Assembly (NCBI GenBank): GCA_028279515.1
Contig: JANQNQ010000006.1
Coordinates: 1-64,000, forward strand
From: Flavobacteriaceae bacterium
GTDB lineage: Bacteria; Bacteroidota; Bacteroidia; Flavobacteriales; Flavobacteriaceae
Direction of reading: 5' to 3'
DNA length: 64,000 bases
The translations under genes and the position numbers were made by a program. Position 1 is the stretch's first letter. The number at the start of each line of letters is the position of its first letter. The notes beneath the pieces were generated by a model that was given only the letters and a program-made list of their open reading frames with translations, had not been told where the DNA came from and did not search any database. Of the stretch, positions 36,018 through 44,314 are shown in pieces.

Positions 36018-36614
36018 ATGATCTATTCATTCAAAGGCTTTACACCCGTCATACACGAAACCGCTTTCATTCACCCACAAGCGGCAGTGACCGGCAATGT
36101 TATCATCGGAAAAGATGTATACGTAGGCCCAGGAGCTGCAATACGCGGCGATTGGGGAGAGATCATCATTGAAGATGGTTGCAATGTGCAAGAAAATTGT
36201 ACGCTACATATGTTTCCAGGAAAGACGATGGTGCTCAAAGAATCAGCCCATATCGGTCACGGAGCCATCATTCACGGAGCCAATATAGGTCGAAACGTTT
36301 TAGTCGGAATGAACGCAGTACTTATGGATGATGCCGAAATCGGAGATGAATGTATCATTGGAGCACTAGCCTTTGTAAAAGGCGGAACCATCATTCCACC
36401 AAGGAAAATGGTCGTAGGAAATCCGGCGAAGATAATCAAAGACGTCAGTGGTGAGATGATTGCTTGGAAGACAAAGGGTACACAATTGTATCAACAACTA
36501 CCCAAAGAATGTTATGACAGCTTGATCCCAACAGAACCACTTCGAGAAATCCCAAAAGACCGCCCCTCCCAAGAAGCCTTTTATCAAACTCTAAAGGAGT
36601 TCAAAAAGAAATAA
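36018..36614 (+). CDS. paaY: PaaY-type hexapeptide-repeat (gamma-carbonic anhydrase-like) protein
   Basis: A 198-residue left-handed beta-helix protein. The first repeats read AVTGNVIIGKDVYVGPGAAI, and histidines (TLHMFPG, SAHIGHGAIIHGANIG) sit where gamma-carbonic anhydrases bind metal. PaaY of E. coli is a thioesterase that clears inhibitory 2-hydroxycyclohepta-1,4,6-triene-1-formyl-CoA. The frame extends upstream to 35958, but MIYSFKGFTPVIHETAF at 36018 matches the family start. The gene closes the paa cluster. Its flanks carry a near-identical 20-bp direct repeat. Confidence 0.93.
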   Translation: MIYSFKGFTPVIHETAFIHPQAAVTGNVIIGKDVYVGPGAAIRGDWGEIIIEDGCNVQENCTLHMFPGKTMVLKESAHIGHGAIIHGANIGRNVLVGMNAVLMDDAEIGDECIIGALAFVKGGTIIPPRKMVVGNPAKIIKDVSGEMIAWKTKGTQLYQQLPKECYDSLIPTEPLREIPKDRPSQEAFYQTLKEFKKK

Positions 36615-36638
36615 GAACGATTACAGAGCACATACTTA

Positions 36639-36658
36639 GACCTACTAAAAGTAGCTGT
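36639..36658. repeat. 20-bp direct repeat flanking paaY, downstream copy
   Basis: GACCTACTAAAAGTAGCTGT matches 35814-35833 with one mismatch. CTAC-TAAAA-GTAG pairs inside it, and AGACCT/AGGTCT arms enclose a wider 45-bp fold-back here. The upstream copy lacks the wider arms. Confidence 0.75.
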
Positions 36659-36793
36659 AGACTTTGTGGTTAAAGGTCTAAAAGAAGGGTAAATATGAAA
36701 AACCTGTAAAAGTTGACATGGGATTTAATGAAATGATGCAGAGGTTTCTAAGGTAGATAGAGCCAGAGTAGAGGTTAATATTAAGAAAAATAA

Positions 36794-37033
36794 ATGAGAT
36801 ATTACATGTATTGGTTGAAGTTAGTTTTGGGGTTGATACTTACTATAATTCCAACATTTTTAGGAATTAATACTTTTTTTCTTATTCTGGGAGTTCCCCT
36901 TATTGAGTTTGATAAAAATTACGCCATATTTCTTGCTGCGGGCGATGTTTCTGGCTTAATATTAGTTTTTTATGGCATTATGCTTTATTGTGGCATAATT
37001 TTGTTAAAGGACCTTAAAAAAACAAATGATTAG
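36794..37033 (+). CDS. Small hydrophobic membrane protein
   Basis: A 79-residue frame with two strong hydrophobic stretches (about residues 5-36 and 45-72) and a short charged C terminus (LLKDLKKTND). Its AT-rich codon use fits a native small membrane protein. It is not recognised as a family member. It starts 180 bp after paaY on the same strand, without a clear terminator between, so it may be a loosely attached last gene. The 290 bp after it up to the Dabb gene hold no gene I can see, only the TTTTACATTTT hairpin at 37256. Confidence 0.5.
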   Translation: MRYYMYWLKLVLGLILTIIPTFLGINTFFLILGVPLIEFDKNYAIFLAAGDVSGLILVFYGIMLYCGIILLKDLKKTND

Positions 37034-37255
37034 CACTTGTTTTTTGGCTGCTTAGTCAGGATGGTTGTCTCGAAAAAGATAGGCAGGTATTGGCAGTTGC
37101 GGTGCGTTCTGACGTGCGAAGTCTCTTGAGAGCCTCAACCAGCTGTACGGTTGTCAGTGCACAGGAAATGACCGTGATTCCCGAAAGATTGACCTTCTTA
37201 AGAGGCTTTTTATAAGACTCTCAAAGAATTTAAGTCAAAGTAAATCGCAAAAGTC

Positions 37256-37301
37256 AAAATGTAAAATATAAAAGTTTAAAGCGCTAGTACTTTTACATTT
37301 T
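37256..37301. repeat. AAAATGTAAAA/TTTTACATTTT hairpin, copy 2
   Basis: Same 11-bp arms and 24-base spacing as at 28944-28989; the loop differs but keeps AAAGTTTA. It lies 25 bp past the stop of the minus-strand Dabb gene, where it could act as a weak terminator. Confidence 0.8.
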
Positions 37302-37325
37302 ACGGTTTTGCATTTATAATTTGTA

Positions 37326-37715
37326 CTATTCTACCTTAAAATCATAAATAACCGGCGGAGCCGCCAAATACTTTCGAGTAGCAGTACGAATCTCAACATG
37401 AAGAGAATCCTGCTGATAACGGTCCAAGGCATCAAGATCTTCAAAATACATGGTCATCACCACATCAAAATCTCGGTCTTGACGCAGGTCACCCGAAGAA
37501 ATACGTTTGCTTAACTCAAGGTCATGTAGATAATCAATCGCTGCCAACCCTTTCAATTCGGTTATAAAAGAAGTTGTTTCAGCATCCGTGATGTCATTTT
37601 TAAGGTCAATATACACCGTATGCCCGATCATTCCTTGACGATCTCTAATTTCTTCAGAGCAACTCATTGCAATTAAAGCAATGGTCAAAAGAATACATAG
37701 TTTTTTCATGTTCAA
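37326..37715 (-). CDS. Dabb (stress-responsive A/B barrel) domain lipoprotein
   Basis: A 129-residue lipoprotein. The signal ends IAMSC with the lipid-attachment cysteine at residue 19. The mature part is a Dabb ferredoxin-like barrel (from IGHTVYIDLKNDITDAETTS to FDVVMTMYFEDLDALDRYQQ). The start may be the second methionine (MKKLC), two residues in. Dabb domains dimerise and some bind small hydrophobic molecules; the role here is unknown. The AACTAAC tandem array lies between this gene and lrp upstream on the same strand. Confidence 0.82.
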   Translation of the reverse strand: MNMKKLCILLTIALIAMSCSEEIRDRQGMIGHTVYIDLKNDITDAETTSFITELKGLAAIDYLHDLELSKRISSGDLRQDRDFDVVMTMYFEDLDALDRYQQDSLHVEIRTATRKYLAAPPVIYDFKVE

Positions 37716-37733
37716 CAGAAGGTTTGATATTTT

Positions 37734-37817
37734 CTAACAACTAACAACTAACAACTAACAACTAACAACTAACAACTAACAACTAACAACTAACAACTAA
37801 CAACTAACAACTAACAA
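37734..37817. repeat. Heptanucleotide tandem array, unit CTAACAA
   Basis: Twelve perfect 7-bp copies (AACTAAC in another register). The array directly abuts the stop codon of the minus-strand Lrp gene (37818-37820) and lies 19 bp upstream of the Dabb lipoprotein start, so copy-number changes would alter that spacing. Confidence 0.97.
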
Positions 37818-38291
37818 CTACAAATGCGCTAAATCCAGCTCGTTCGTGTCTTTTCCTTTCGATAATGCAATATAACTCTGTACGCTTCCAAGGTCTGAGA
37901 TCAAGGTTAACTTGGTCAAAATAAAGCGCTCATACGCTTCCACATCTTCAACGACTAATTTCAGCAAATAATCAAAGTTTCCCGCAACGCGATGACACTC
38001 TACTACTTCGGGAAATCCATTGATAGTCTTCACAAACTTTTCAAGGTAGCTACGCGTATGTCCTTTGAGTGTAATACCGATGAACACAATCTGCTTGAGT
38101 CCAATTTTCTTGTTATTCAGAAGGGCTACGTACTTATCGATGTACCCTTCTTTCTCCAGTTTTTTAATACGCTCAAAGATAGGAGTTGTAGACATGCCTA
38201 ACTCCTCCGCAATACTCTTAGTAGTGCGATTGCTGTTGTGCTGAAGCATCTGCAAGATGGCCTTGTCGGTTTTGTCCAGACGATATTCCAT
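37818..38291 (-). CDS. Lrp/AsnC-family transcriptional regulator
   Basis: A 157-residue Lrp-type protein. The N-terminal winged helix (residues about 5-60; SNRTTKSIAEELGMSTTPIF) is joined to the RAM/AsnC ligand domain (about 65-150; VVECHRVAGNFDYLLKLVVE). Lrp proteins sense amino acids, often leucine. It is transcribed divergently from the branched-chain keto acid dehydrogenase operon with a perfect palindrome in the shared 177-bp gap, so it probably controls that operon and itself. The stop codon adjoins a heptamer array. Confidence 0.93.
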   Translation of the reverse strand: MEYRLDKTDKAILQMLQHNSNRTTKSIAEELGMSTTPIFERIKKLEKEGYIDKYVALLNNKKIGLKQIVFIGITLKGHTRSYLEKFVKTINGFPEVVECHRVAGNFDYLLKLVVEDVEAYERFILTKLTLISDLGSVQSYIALSKGKDTNELDLAHL

Positions 38292-38366
38292 AGAGAAGAA
38301 TTTAATATCGAAGGTAGTTTTTTAAAACCAAAAAAGAAAAAAAATATTTATTTCGTCAATTTAGAA

Positions 38367-38386
38367 GAATGATTTTCTAATCATTC
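38367..38386. promoter_or_regulatory. Palindrome in the lrp-bkd divergent promoter region
   Basis: GAATGATT-TTCT-AATCATTC is a perfect 8-4-8 inverted repeat. In an offset register TTAGAA...TTCTAA also pairs and resembles the Lrp consensus YAGHAWATTWTDCTR in part. It is placed between the two divergent starts (38291 and 38469). Confidence 0.6.
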
Positions 38387-38468
38387 AAAGAAGTCAGGTC
38401 GATTAACGCGGCTTTGCGTATTTGTTGTTAACTTTATTCTTTTGTTTAATTGCTGAAACACTCGTAGC

Positions 38469-39755
38469 GTGATTGTAGAATTGAAGATGCCCAAAATGGG
38501 CGAGAGTATATCTGAAGCCACCATTATCAGCTGGCTAAAACAACCCGGAGATACTATTGAACAAGAAGAAACCATCCTTGAGGTTGCTACCGACAAGGTC
38601 GACTCCGAGGTTCCATCACCCTGTACAGGGATTCTCAAAGAAGTACTTTTTCAGCCGAATGATGTAGTGCCCGTAGGCACAGTGCTCGCATTGATTGATG
38701 CCGATGAATCAGCAGTTTCAGAGCAGGTTACAAGCACGACACCTTCCGCAGAAAAAAAACAAGAAAAAAGACCCGAAAGCAAACCAGCGCCTGTTAGAGT
38801 TTCGGGAGCATCGGGTGTATCAGATACCTTTCTATCTCCATTGGTCATCAGCATTGCGCAAAAAGAGAATCTCACCATGGAAGAGGTGCTCAGCATTCCT
38901 GGTACTGGTACCGACGGACGTATCAGAAAGAGCGATGTCGTTCATTATCTAAAAAACAGAAAATATCCGTTGCCGAGCAAGCCACAGCAAGTCGCAACAA
39001 GTCCGGCATCCACATACAAAACACCACCGATACCGTTTGACCCTAGTAAGGACCGTCGTGTCGAAATGGACCGCATGCGTCAAATGATTGCGGATCATAT
39101 GGTGTATTCAAAGCATACATCGCCGCACGTTACTTCGTATGTTGAGGTCGATGTGACGAACTTGGTCAACTGGCGAAATAAAGTAAAAGTTCAGTTTCAG
39201 GAAAAGCATGGTGAAAAACTCACCTTCACGCCAATTTTCGTGCAAGCTGTGGCTAAGGCCATTCAAGAATTCCCGCTGATCAATGTGTCGGTAGATGGCA
39301 ACGAGATCGTGGTAAAGAAAGACATCAACGTAGGGATGGCAACAGCGCTTCCAAGCGGTAATTTGATTGTTCCTGTCGTGAAGAATGCCGATCAGAAAAA
39401 CTTGGTCGGACTCGCCAAAGAGGTGAATACGTTGGCAGGAAAGGCAAGAGAGAACAAGTTGAGTCCAGAAGACATTCAAGGAAGTTCTTTTACAATCAGT
39501 AATGTGGGCACCTTCGGAAGCCTAATGGGTACGCCGATTATCAATCAACCCGAAGTAGCCATCCTGGCCACAGGAATTATTAAAAAGCGAGCCGAAGTAA
39601 TCGAAAGAGACGGAGAAGATGTGATTGCTATACGACAGATGATGTTTTTATCATTGTCGTTTGACCACCGAGTGGTCGATGGATTCTTGGGCGGTTCGTT
39701 CTTAAAAAGAGTAGCCGATCACTTAGAACAATTTGACGAAAACCAAAACACATAA
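38469..39755 (+). CDS. Branched-chain 2-oxo acid dehydrogenase E2 (dihydrolipoamide acyltransferase)
   Basis: A 428-residue E2 component. The lipoyl domain (1-78) has the lipoylated K43 in EVATDKVDSEV. A linker and a peripheral subunit-binding domain follow (about 120-160; LSPLVISIAQKENLTMEEV). The catalytic domain ends with SFDHRVVDG near residue 400. The start codon is GTG (MIVELKMPKMGES), the only sensible choice, since no ATG precedes the lipoyl domain. Together with the downstream ilvE and fused E1 it identifies a branched-chain amino acid catabolic operon. E3 is not encoded in the window. Confidence 0.92.
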   Translation: MIVELKMPKMGESISEATIISWLKQPGDTIEQEETILEVATDKVDSEVPSPCTGILKEVLFQPNDVVPVGTVLALIDADESAVSEQVTSTTPSAEKKQEKRPESKPAPVRVSGASGVSDTFLSPLVISIAQKENLTMEEVLSIPGTGTDGRIRKSDVVHYLKNRKYPLPSKPQQVATSPASTYKTPPIPFDPSKDRRVEMDRMRQMIADHMVYSKHTSPHVTSYVEVDVTNLVNWRNKVKVQFQEKHGEKLTFTPIFVQAVAKAIQEFPLINVSVDGNEIVVKKDINVGMATALPSGNLIVPVVKNADQKNLVGLAKEVNTLAGKARENKLSPEDIQGSSFTISNVGTFGSLMGTPIINQPEVAILATGIIKKRAEVIERDGEDVIAIRQMMFLSLSFDHRVVDGFLGGSFLKRVADHLEQFDENQNT

Positions 39756-39761
39756 ATTACA

Positions 39762-40829
39762 ATGCAACAGCTTATGACGCCACACATAAAGGTTACCAAA
39801 GTAGCCCAATCGAAAGTCGATGCGTTGGACTTTGATAACATTCCGCTGGGAAAAACCTTTACCGATCACATGTTTGTTTGTGAGTACGAAAACGGTGAAT
39901 GGACCAGCCCTAGAATCGAACCCTTAGAGTTGATTCCGACGCACCCAGCAGCAATGGCCTTACACTACGGTCAAGCCATTTTTGAAGGAATGAAAGCAAC
40001 CGTAGGAACTTCAGGAGTACCGCTTCTGTTTCGACCAGAGCAAAATGCCAGACGTTTAAATGAGAGCGCCGATCGCATGGGTATGCCCAATGTGCCGGAA
40101 GAACTTTTCATTGAAGGGCTAAAACAGTTGGTAAATCTAGAACGCAATTGGATTCCGCCACAAGAGGGAAGTGCCTTGTATTTGCGTCCGTTTATGTATG
40201 CCGATGAACCCTTTATCGGGATGCGCGCAGCGACCAGTTATAAGTTTATCATCATTGCTTCGCCATCAGGACCGTTCTTCACCAAGAAGATTCGCCTGTA
40301 TGCCGAAACACAATATATTCGTGCAGCAGCAGGAGGTACGGGAGAGGCCAAGGCCGCCGGAAACTACGCAGCAGCGATTCTTCCGACAGAAGAAGCAAAA
40401 CAAAAAGGCTATGACCAAGTCCTTTGGTTAGATGCTATTGAGCACAAATACATCCAAGAGGTAGGGACGATGAATATCTTCTTTAAAGTTGACGGAAAGT
40501 TCATTACGCCCGAAACCGACGGGGCCATTTTAAAAGGAATCACCCGAGATAGCGTGATGACCCTGCTAAAAGATAAAGGCTTTGAAGTAATCGAAAAACC
40601 GATTACCATTGATGAGATAATCACATATAATGAAGAAGGCAGACTAGAAGAAGCATTCGGAACTGGAACTGCTGTTTCCATTGCGATGATTGAAGCGATT
40701 GGCTATCTCGGAAGAACCATCGAGTTACCTGAAGCGAATCCGGTGAGTCAGGATGTGAAAAGCACCTTGGACGCCATCAAAATGGAAAAAGAAGAAGACA
40801 CGCACGACTGGATCGTTCCAGTCGCATAA
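39762..40829 (+). CDS. ilvE: Branched-chain amino acid aminotransferase
   Basis: A 355-residue class IV PLP aminotransferase. It interconverts leucine, isoleucine and valine with their 2-oxo acids, the substrates of the neighbouring E1/E2. Family phrases include ALHYGQAIFEGMKA, SALYLRPFMYADEPFIG, AKAAGNYAAAILPTEEAKQK and QEVGTMNIFFK. It starts 6 bp after the E2 gene and is clearly cotranscribed. An alternative start four codons in (MTPHIKV) is possible. The catabolic context suggests that it works mainly in degradation here. Confidence 0.94.
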   Translation: MQQLMTPHIKVTKVAQSKVDALDFDNIPLGKTFTDHMFVCEYENGEWTSPRIEPLELIPTHPAAMALHYGQAIFEGMKATVGTSGVPLLFRPEQNARRLNESADRMGMPNVPEELFIEGLKQLVNLERNWIPPQEGSALYLRPFMYADEPFIGMRAATSYKFIIIASPSGPFFTKKIRLYAETQYIRAAAGGTGEAKAAGNYAAAILPTEEAKQKGYDQVLWLDAIEHKYIQEVGTMNIFFKVDGKFITPETDGAILKGITRDSVMTLLKDKGFEVIEKPITIDEIITYNEEGRLEEAFGTGTAVSIAMIEAIGYLGRTIELPEANPVSQDVKSTLDAIKMEKEEDTHDWIVPVA

Positions 40830-40852
40830 TGTAGCTGATAAAGAAATATACA

Positions 40853-42925
40853 ATGCCAGAGACCACGTCAAAACCAACATCCAATACCATCACAAAAGAG
40901 ATTCTAGAAAGTGGCTTTTACACAATGGCCATGGCCAAAGCCATGACTGAGTTGTATGAGGCCAACTTTAAAACGGTTTCTAAATACGTTCATGCCACAT
41001 CTCGCGGACACGAAGCGATTCAGATAGCAACGGCCATGCAGTTGTTTCCGCATGACTATGCCTATCCCTATTACCGTGACGATTCGATGTTGTTGGGGAT
41101 TGGTATGCAGCCGTATGATTTGATGTTGCAGTTGTTGGCAAAAAAAGACGACCCATTTTCTGGCGGAAGGACCTATTACTCGCATCCAAGTTTGCGCGAT
41201 GACGACAAGCCAAAGATTCCGCATCAATCGTCTGCGACTGGAATGCAAGCGATTCCGGCGACCGGTACGGCGATGGGAATGCAATACAAAGAACAGCTTG
41301 GCCTGGACAAGGGGAAGAACCCATTGGTGGTTTGTTCGTTGGGAGATGCCTCAGTTACTGAAGGCGAAGTGGCCGAAGCTTTCCAGATGGCAGCCCTACG
41401 TCAATTGCCTATTCTATATTTGGTGCAAGACAACGGTTGGGACATCTCGGCCAACGCCGAAGAGACGCGAGCTCAGGACGCGTCAGAGTATATCAAAGGT
41501 TTTCATGGTGTCGAATGCCTAAGCATTGACGGCGCCAACTTTATAGAAAGTTACTTGGCAGTTGAAAAAGCCTTGAAAGTGATTCGTGAAGAGCGCAGGC
41601 CGTTCTTGATTCATGCAAAAGTACCGTTGCTAAATCACCACACCTCGGGCGTTCGTATGGAATGGTATCGCGACGACCTAGAAGAAGCGCGTTCGCGTGA
41701 TCCGTATCCTGTGATTAAAAAGCAATTGACCGATCACGGTTTTTCTGCGGAAGAGATAACGGGTATCGAAGAAAAGGCCACTAAAAAAGTAGCCGAAGAT
41801 TTTGAGAAGGCGCAACAGGCAGCCGACCCAACGCCTGAAGACCTCTTCACCCACGACTTTGCTCCAACACCTATCACGGAAGAAGTAGGGGAACGCGCAC
41901 CCGCAAATGCTGAAAAAGTGGTGATGGTTGACTGTGCTCTATTCGCTGTAGAAGAATTGATGCGTGAACATAAAGAATGCCTTTTATACGGACAAGATGT
42001 AGGCGGAAGACTAGGCGGTGTGTTCAGAGAAGCCGCTACTTTGGCGCAGAAGTTTGGAGACGAGCGTGTTTTTAATACACCTATTCAGGAAGCTTTTATC
42101 GTTGGATCTACCGTAGGAATGAGCTCTGTTGGTTTGAAGCCAATTGTAGAAGTACAATTCGCCGATTACATCTGGCCAGGACTCAATCAATTGTTTACCG
42201 AGGTAAGCCGATCGTGCTATCTTACAGAAGGGAAATGGCCCGTGTCCATGATTCTTCGCGTGCCCATTGGAGCCTATGGTAGTGGAGGTCCATACCACTC
42301 TTCATCTGTAGAATCGGTGGTGACCAACATTCGTGGTGTAAAGATCGCATATCCTAGTAACGGAGCCGATCTAAAAGGACTGATGAAAGCAGCATACCAT
42401 GACCCGAATCCGGTAGTCATCTTTGAGCACAAAGGACTGTATTGGTCTAAAGTAAAAGGTACAGAAGCAGCCATGACGCTCGAGCCTTCAGAAGATTATA
42501 TTTTACCTTTCGGAAAAGCCAACGTAGTACAAGAGATCTGGAAACAGGACGAAGAGGAAACCATGTCCATCATTACTTATGGAATGGGTGTACATTGGGC
42601 GTTGAACGCTTCGAAGGATATGAAAGAACAAGTTGAGATCATCGATTTGCGAACCTTATATCCCTTGGACGAAGAAGCAATCTTGAAGTCAGTCAAGAAA
42701 ACTGGAAAATGTCTCGTCGTGACCGAGGAACCTGTGAACAATTCATTCGCACGTAGTTTAAGTGGAATGATTCAGGAAGAGTGCTTCAAGTATATTGATG
42801 CCCCTGTAATGACCATGGGATCTGAGAACATGCCAGCCATTCCATTGAACAGCACATTGGAACAAACCATGATTCCTTCCGCAGAAAAAGTAAGAGAAAA
42901 AATTATTGAGTTGCTCAACTACTAG
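40853..42925 (+). CDS. Branched-chain 2-oxo acid dehydrogenase E1, fused alpha and beta subunits
   Basis: A 690-residue thiamine diphosphate enzyme. The alpha-type half (about 1-335) has the TPP motif GDASVTEGEVAEAFQMAA ending in DNGWD. The beta-type half (about 355-690) has LYGQDVGGRLGGVFR, FNTPIQEAFIVG and RVPIGAYGSGGPYHSS. Most bacteria encode alpha and beta separately; the fusion is usual in Bacteroidota. It decarboxylates the 2-oxo acids made by IlvE and loads the acyl group onto E2. It is the last gene of the operon, 23 bp after ilvE. Confidence 0.93.
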   Translation: MPETTSKPTSNTITKEILESGFYTMAMAKAMTELYEANFKTVSKYVHATSRGHEAIQIATAMQLFPHDYAYPYYRDDSMLLGIGMQPYDLMLQLLAKKDDPFSGGRTYYSHPSLRDDDKPKIPHQSSATGMQAIPATGTAMGMQYKEQLGLDKGKNPLVVCSLGDASVTEGEVAEAFQMAALRQLPILYLVQDNGWDISANAEETRAQDASEYIKGFHGVECLSIDGANFIESYLAVEKALKVIREERRPFLIHAKVPLLNHHTSGVRMEWYRDDLEEARSRDPYPVIKKQLTDHGFSAEEITGIEEKATKKVAEDFEKAQQAADPTPEDLFTHDFAPTPITEEVGERAPANAEKVVMVDCALFAVEELMREHKECLLYGQDVGGRLGGVFREAATLAQKFGDERVFNTPIQEAFIVGSTVGMSSVGLKPIVEVQFADYIWPGLNQLFTEVSRSCYLTEGKWPVSMILRVPIGAYGSGGPYHSSSVESVVTNIRGVKIAYPSNGADLKGLMKAAYHDPNPVVIFEHKGLYWSKVKGTEAAMTLEPSEDYILPFGKANVVQEIWKQDEEETMSIITYGMGVHWALNASKDMKEQVEIIDLRTLYPLDEEAILKSVKKTGKCLVVTEEPVNNSFARSLSGMIQEECFKYIDAPVMTMGSENMPAIPLNSTLEQTMIPSAEKVREKIIELLNY

Positions 42926-42956
42926 GAGTTGAGATAAGGTGTTGATGCGCATTGTC

Positions 42957-42980
42957 TTGCCGAGCGCAGTCGAGGCAGGT
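42957..42980. repeat. Solitary GAGCGCAGTCGAG repeat downstream of the E1 gene
   Basis: Core CGAGCGCAGTCGAG at 42961-42974 with TGC/GCA arms, in the gap between convergent genes. The arms differ from those in other copies but still pair. Confidence 0.8.
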
Positions 42981-42991
42981 CAATGGTAAGG

Positions 42992-43267
42992 TCACTCCAT
43001 CCCAATTCGATCCAACTCACTCTTTTGGGATGCAGCAGTCCACTTTCTTCCGTATTTAAACAAAAAGAAGGCAGAAATCGCAAGTAAAACAGTCACAATA
43101 AGTTGAAAAATGAAAACCTTTGGCGCTTGAGCATTGTCACTTTCCTCATTGATCAACATGCCGATGCTGATCAGGCTCATGATCCCAAATAGTACCATGA
43201 GAGACAATATTAAGGACAATACGAAAAAGACATAGCCCAGTACTTTCTTGTTCTTTGAAGATTTCAT
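42992..43267 (-). CDS. Small two-helix membrane protein
   Basis: A 91-residue frame with two transmembrane helices (about residues 11-33 and 47-66), a lysine-rich N terminus (MKSSKNKKVLGY) and a charged tail (KYGRKWTAASQKSELDRIGM). I cannot assign a family. It is convergent with the E1 gene and divergent from the nuclease gene, each with a gap of under 100 bp. Helix spacing and codon use support a real gene. Confidence 0.6.
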   Translation of the reverse strand: MKSSKNKKVLGYVFFVLSLILSLMVLFGIMSLISIGMLINEESDNAQAPKVFIFQLIVTVLLAISAFFLFKYGRKWTAASQKSELDRIGME

Positions 43268-43360
43268 GGCTACAATATAGAAAATCCCTTCAAAAACAGG
43301 ATAAAGCCCCTTACACCTTCTTTAAGGATCCACTACTTTGCCAACACTAAACTAAACTAC

Positions 43361-43687
43361 ATGTATCATTACAAAGCAAAGATTCTGGATGTATACGACG
43401 GTGATACGGTCACTGCCTTTGTAGATCTTGGATTCTTACATTTTCAAGAAATGAAGCTACGGTTGTACGGCATCGATACGCCAGAGCTAAGAGGGGAAGA
43501 ACGAGCCAGCGGACTCATAGTGCGCGATATTCTGCGTGAAAAGATCTTGGACAAAGAAGTCGAGGTTTTCACGTATAAAGACAGTCAGGGTAAATACGGT
43601 CGCTATTTAGCCACTATTGTGATAGACGGAGAAGACATCAACCAATGGCTATTAGACAACGGTCATGCTGTGCCGTATGGAGAATAA
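43361..43687 (+). CDS. Thermonuclease (SNase-like) domain protein
   Basis: A 108-residue OB-fold nuclease domain. It has VYDGDTVTAFVDLG (calcium-binding aspartates), KLRLYGIDTPELRG (catalytic arginine and acidic residues) and GKYGRYLATIV. The key R-D-E-R set of staphylococcal nuclease appears present (R in LRLYG, E in GEER), so it could be active on DNA or RNA. There is no signal peptide, which implies a cytoplasmic protein, unlike secreted nucleases. A perfect 11-bp hairpin terminator follows and serves both this gene and the convergent DUF4136 gene. Confidence 0.9.
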   Translation: MYHYKAKILDVYDGDTVTAFVDLGFLHFQEMKLRLYGIDTPELRGEERASGLIVRDILREKILDKEVEVFTYKDSQGKYGRYLATIVIDGEDINQWLLDNGHAVPYGE

Positions 43688-43689
43688 AA

Positions 43690-43717
43690 AAAGGTCGCAT
43701 CAAATAATGCGACCTTT
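43690..43717. terminator. Bidirectional terminator between the nuclease and DUF4136 genes
   Basis: AAAGGTCGCAT and ATGCGACCTTT form a perfect 11-bp stem with a 6-nt loop, with A-runs on the left giving T-runs on the minus strand. It lies in the 39-bp gap between convergent stop codons. Confidence 0.88.
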
Positions 43718-43726
43718 CAGATAATA

Positions 43727-44275
43727 TTATCCTCCCGTTCCTGGAGGGTATGCTTTCATGATTTCAGACACAAACTGTTTGATACGAGCTTCTTTCTTTT
43801 CGATTTTCTTTGATTGGGTCAAATAACCAGAGCCCTTTCCTTGCCAAACGAGTTCTTTTTGCTTGGCATCGATGAGGTCGATATACAAAGACCCTTCGGT
43901 ACGTGTTGAAACGGTATTGAAGTTAGGACCCCAAATCCATGGATTCCAACCCCATCCCCAGCCCCAGCCGAGGCCAAAATTACCGTTGTATACATCTACA
44001 CGTTCTTTCTCTTTGGTGAAAATGCTTACCAAAAGATCAGGGTTTTCAGATTTGACAAAGCCTCTTGCGGTCATTTCGGTCTCGATAGCCCGTAAGATGC
44101 GTTTTTTGTCCAGATCAGAGATCTCGGCCTTGTCTATTCCCGGTTTGTAAAATGCAAAAGAGCGGTATTCATTGAACTCAGCTTCCTTGTCATAGTCCGA
44201 AACCACTCGAACTGATACACAAGAACCCAAGACGAACAGCGCCACGATCGGAATAAGTAATTTAATTGTTCTCAT
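43727..44275 (-). CDS. DUF4136 lipoprotein
   Basis: A 182-residue lipoprotein. The signal ends FVLGSC with the lipidated cysteine at residue 19. A DUF4136 domain follows (VVSDYDKEAEFNEYRSFAFYKPG... VRAIETEMTARGF-like region, ending IVSEIMKAYPPG). A tryptophan- and glycine-rich patch (GLGWGWGWGWNPWIWGPN) near residue 105 is characteristic of many flavobacterial members. DUF4136 proteins probably sit in the periplasm on the inner leaflet of the outer membrane; the role is unknown. It stands alone, with a shared terminator at its 3' end. Confidence 0.88.
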   Translation of the reverse strand: MRTIKLLIPIVALFVLGSCVSVRVVSDYDKEAEFNEYRSFAFYKPGIDKAEISDLDKKRILRAIETEMTARGFVKSENPDLLVSIFTKEKERVDVYNGNFGLGWGWGWGWNPWIWGPNFNTVSTRTEGSLYIDLIDAKQKELVWQGKGSGYLTQSKKIEKKEARIKQFVSEIMKAYPPGTGG

Positions 44276-44314
44276 ACGTATTGCTTTTTTGAGTTAATCT
44301 ATGTCGAAGAGCCT

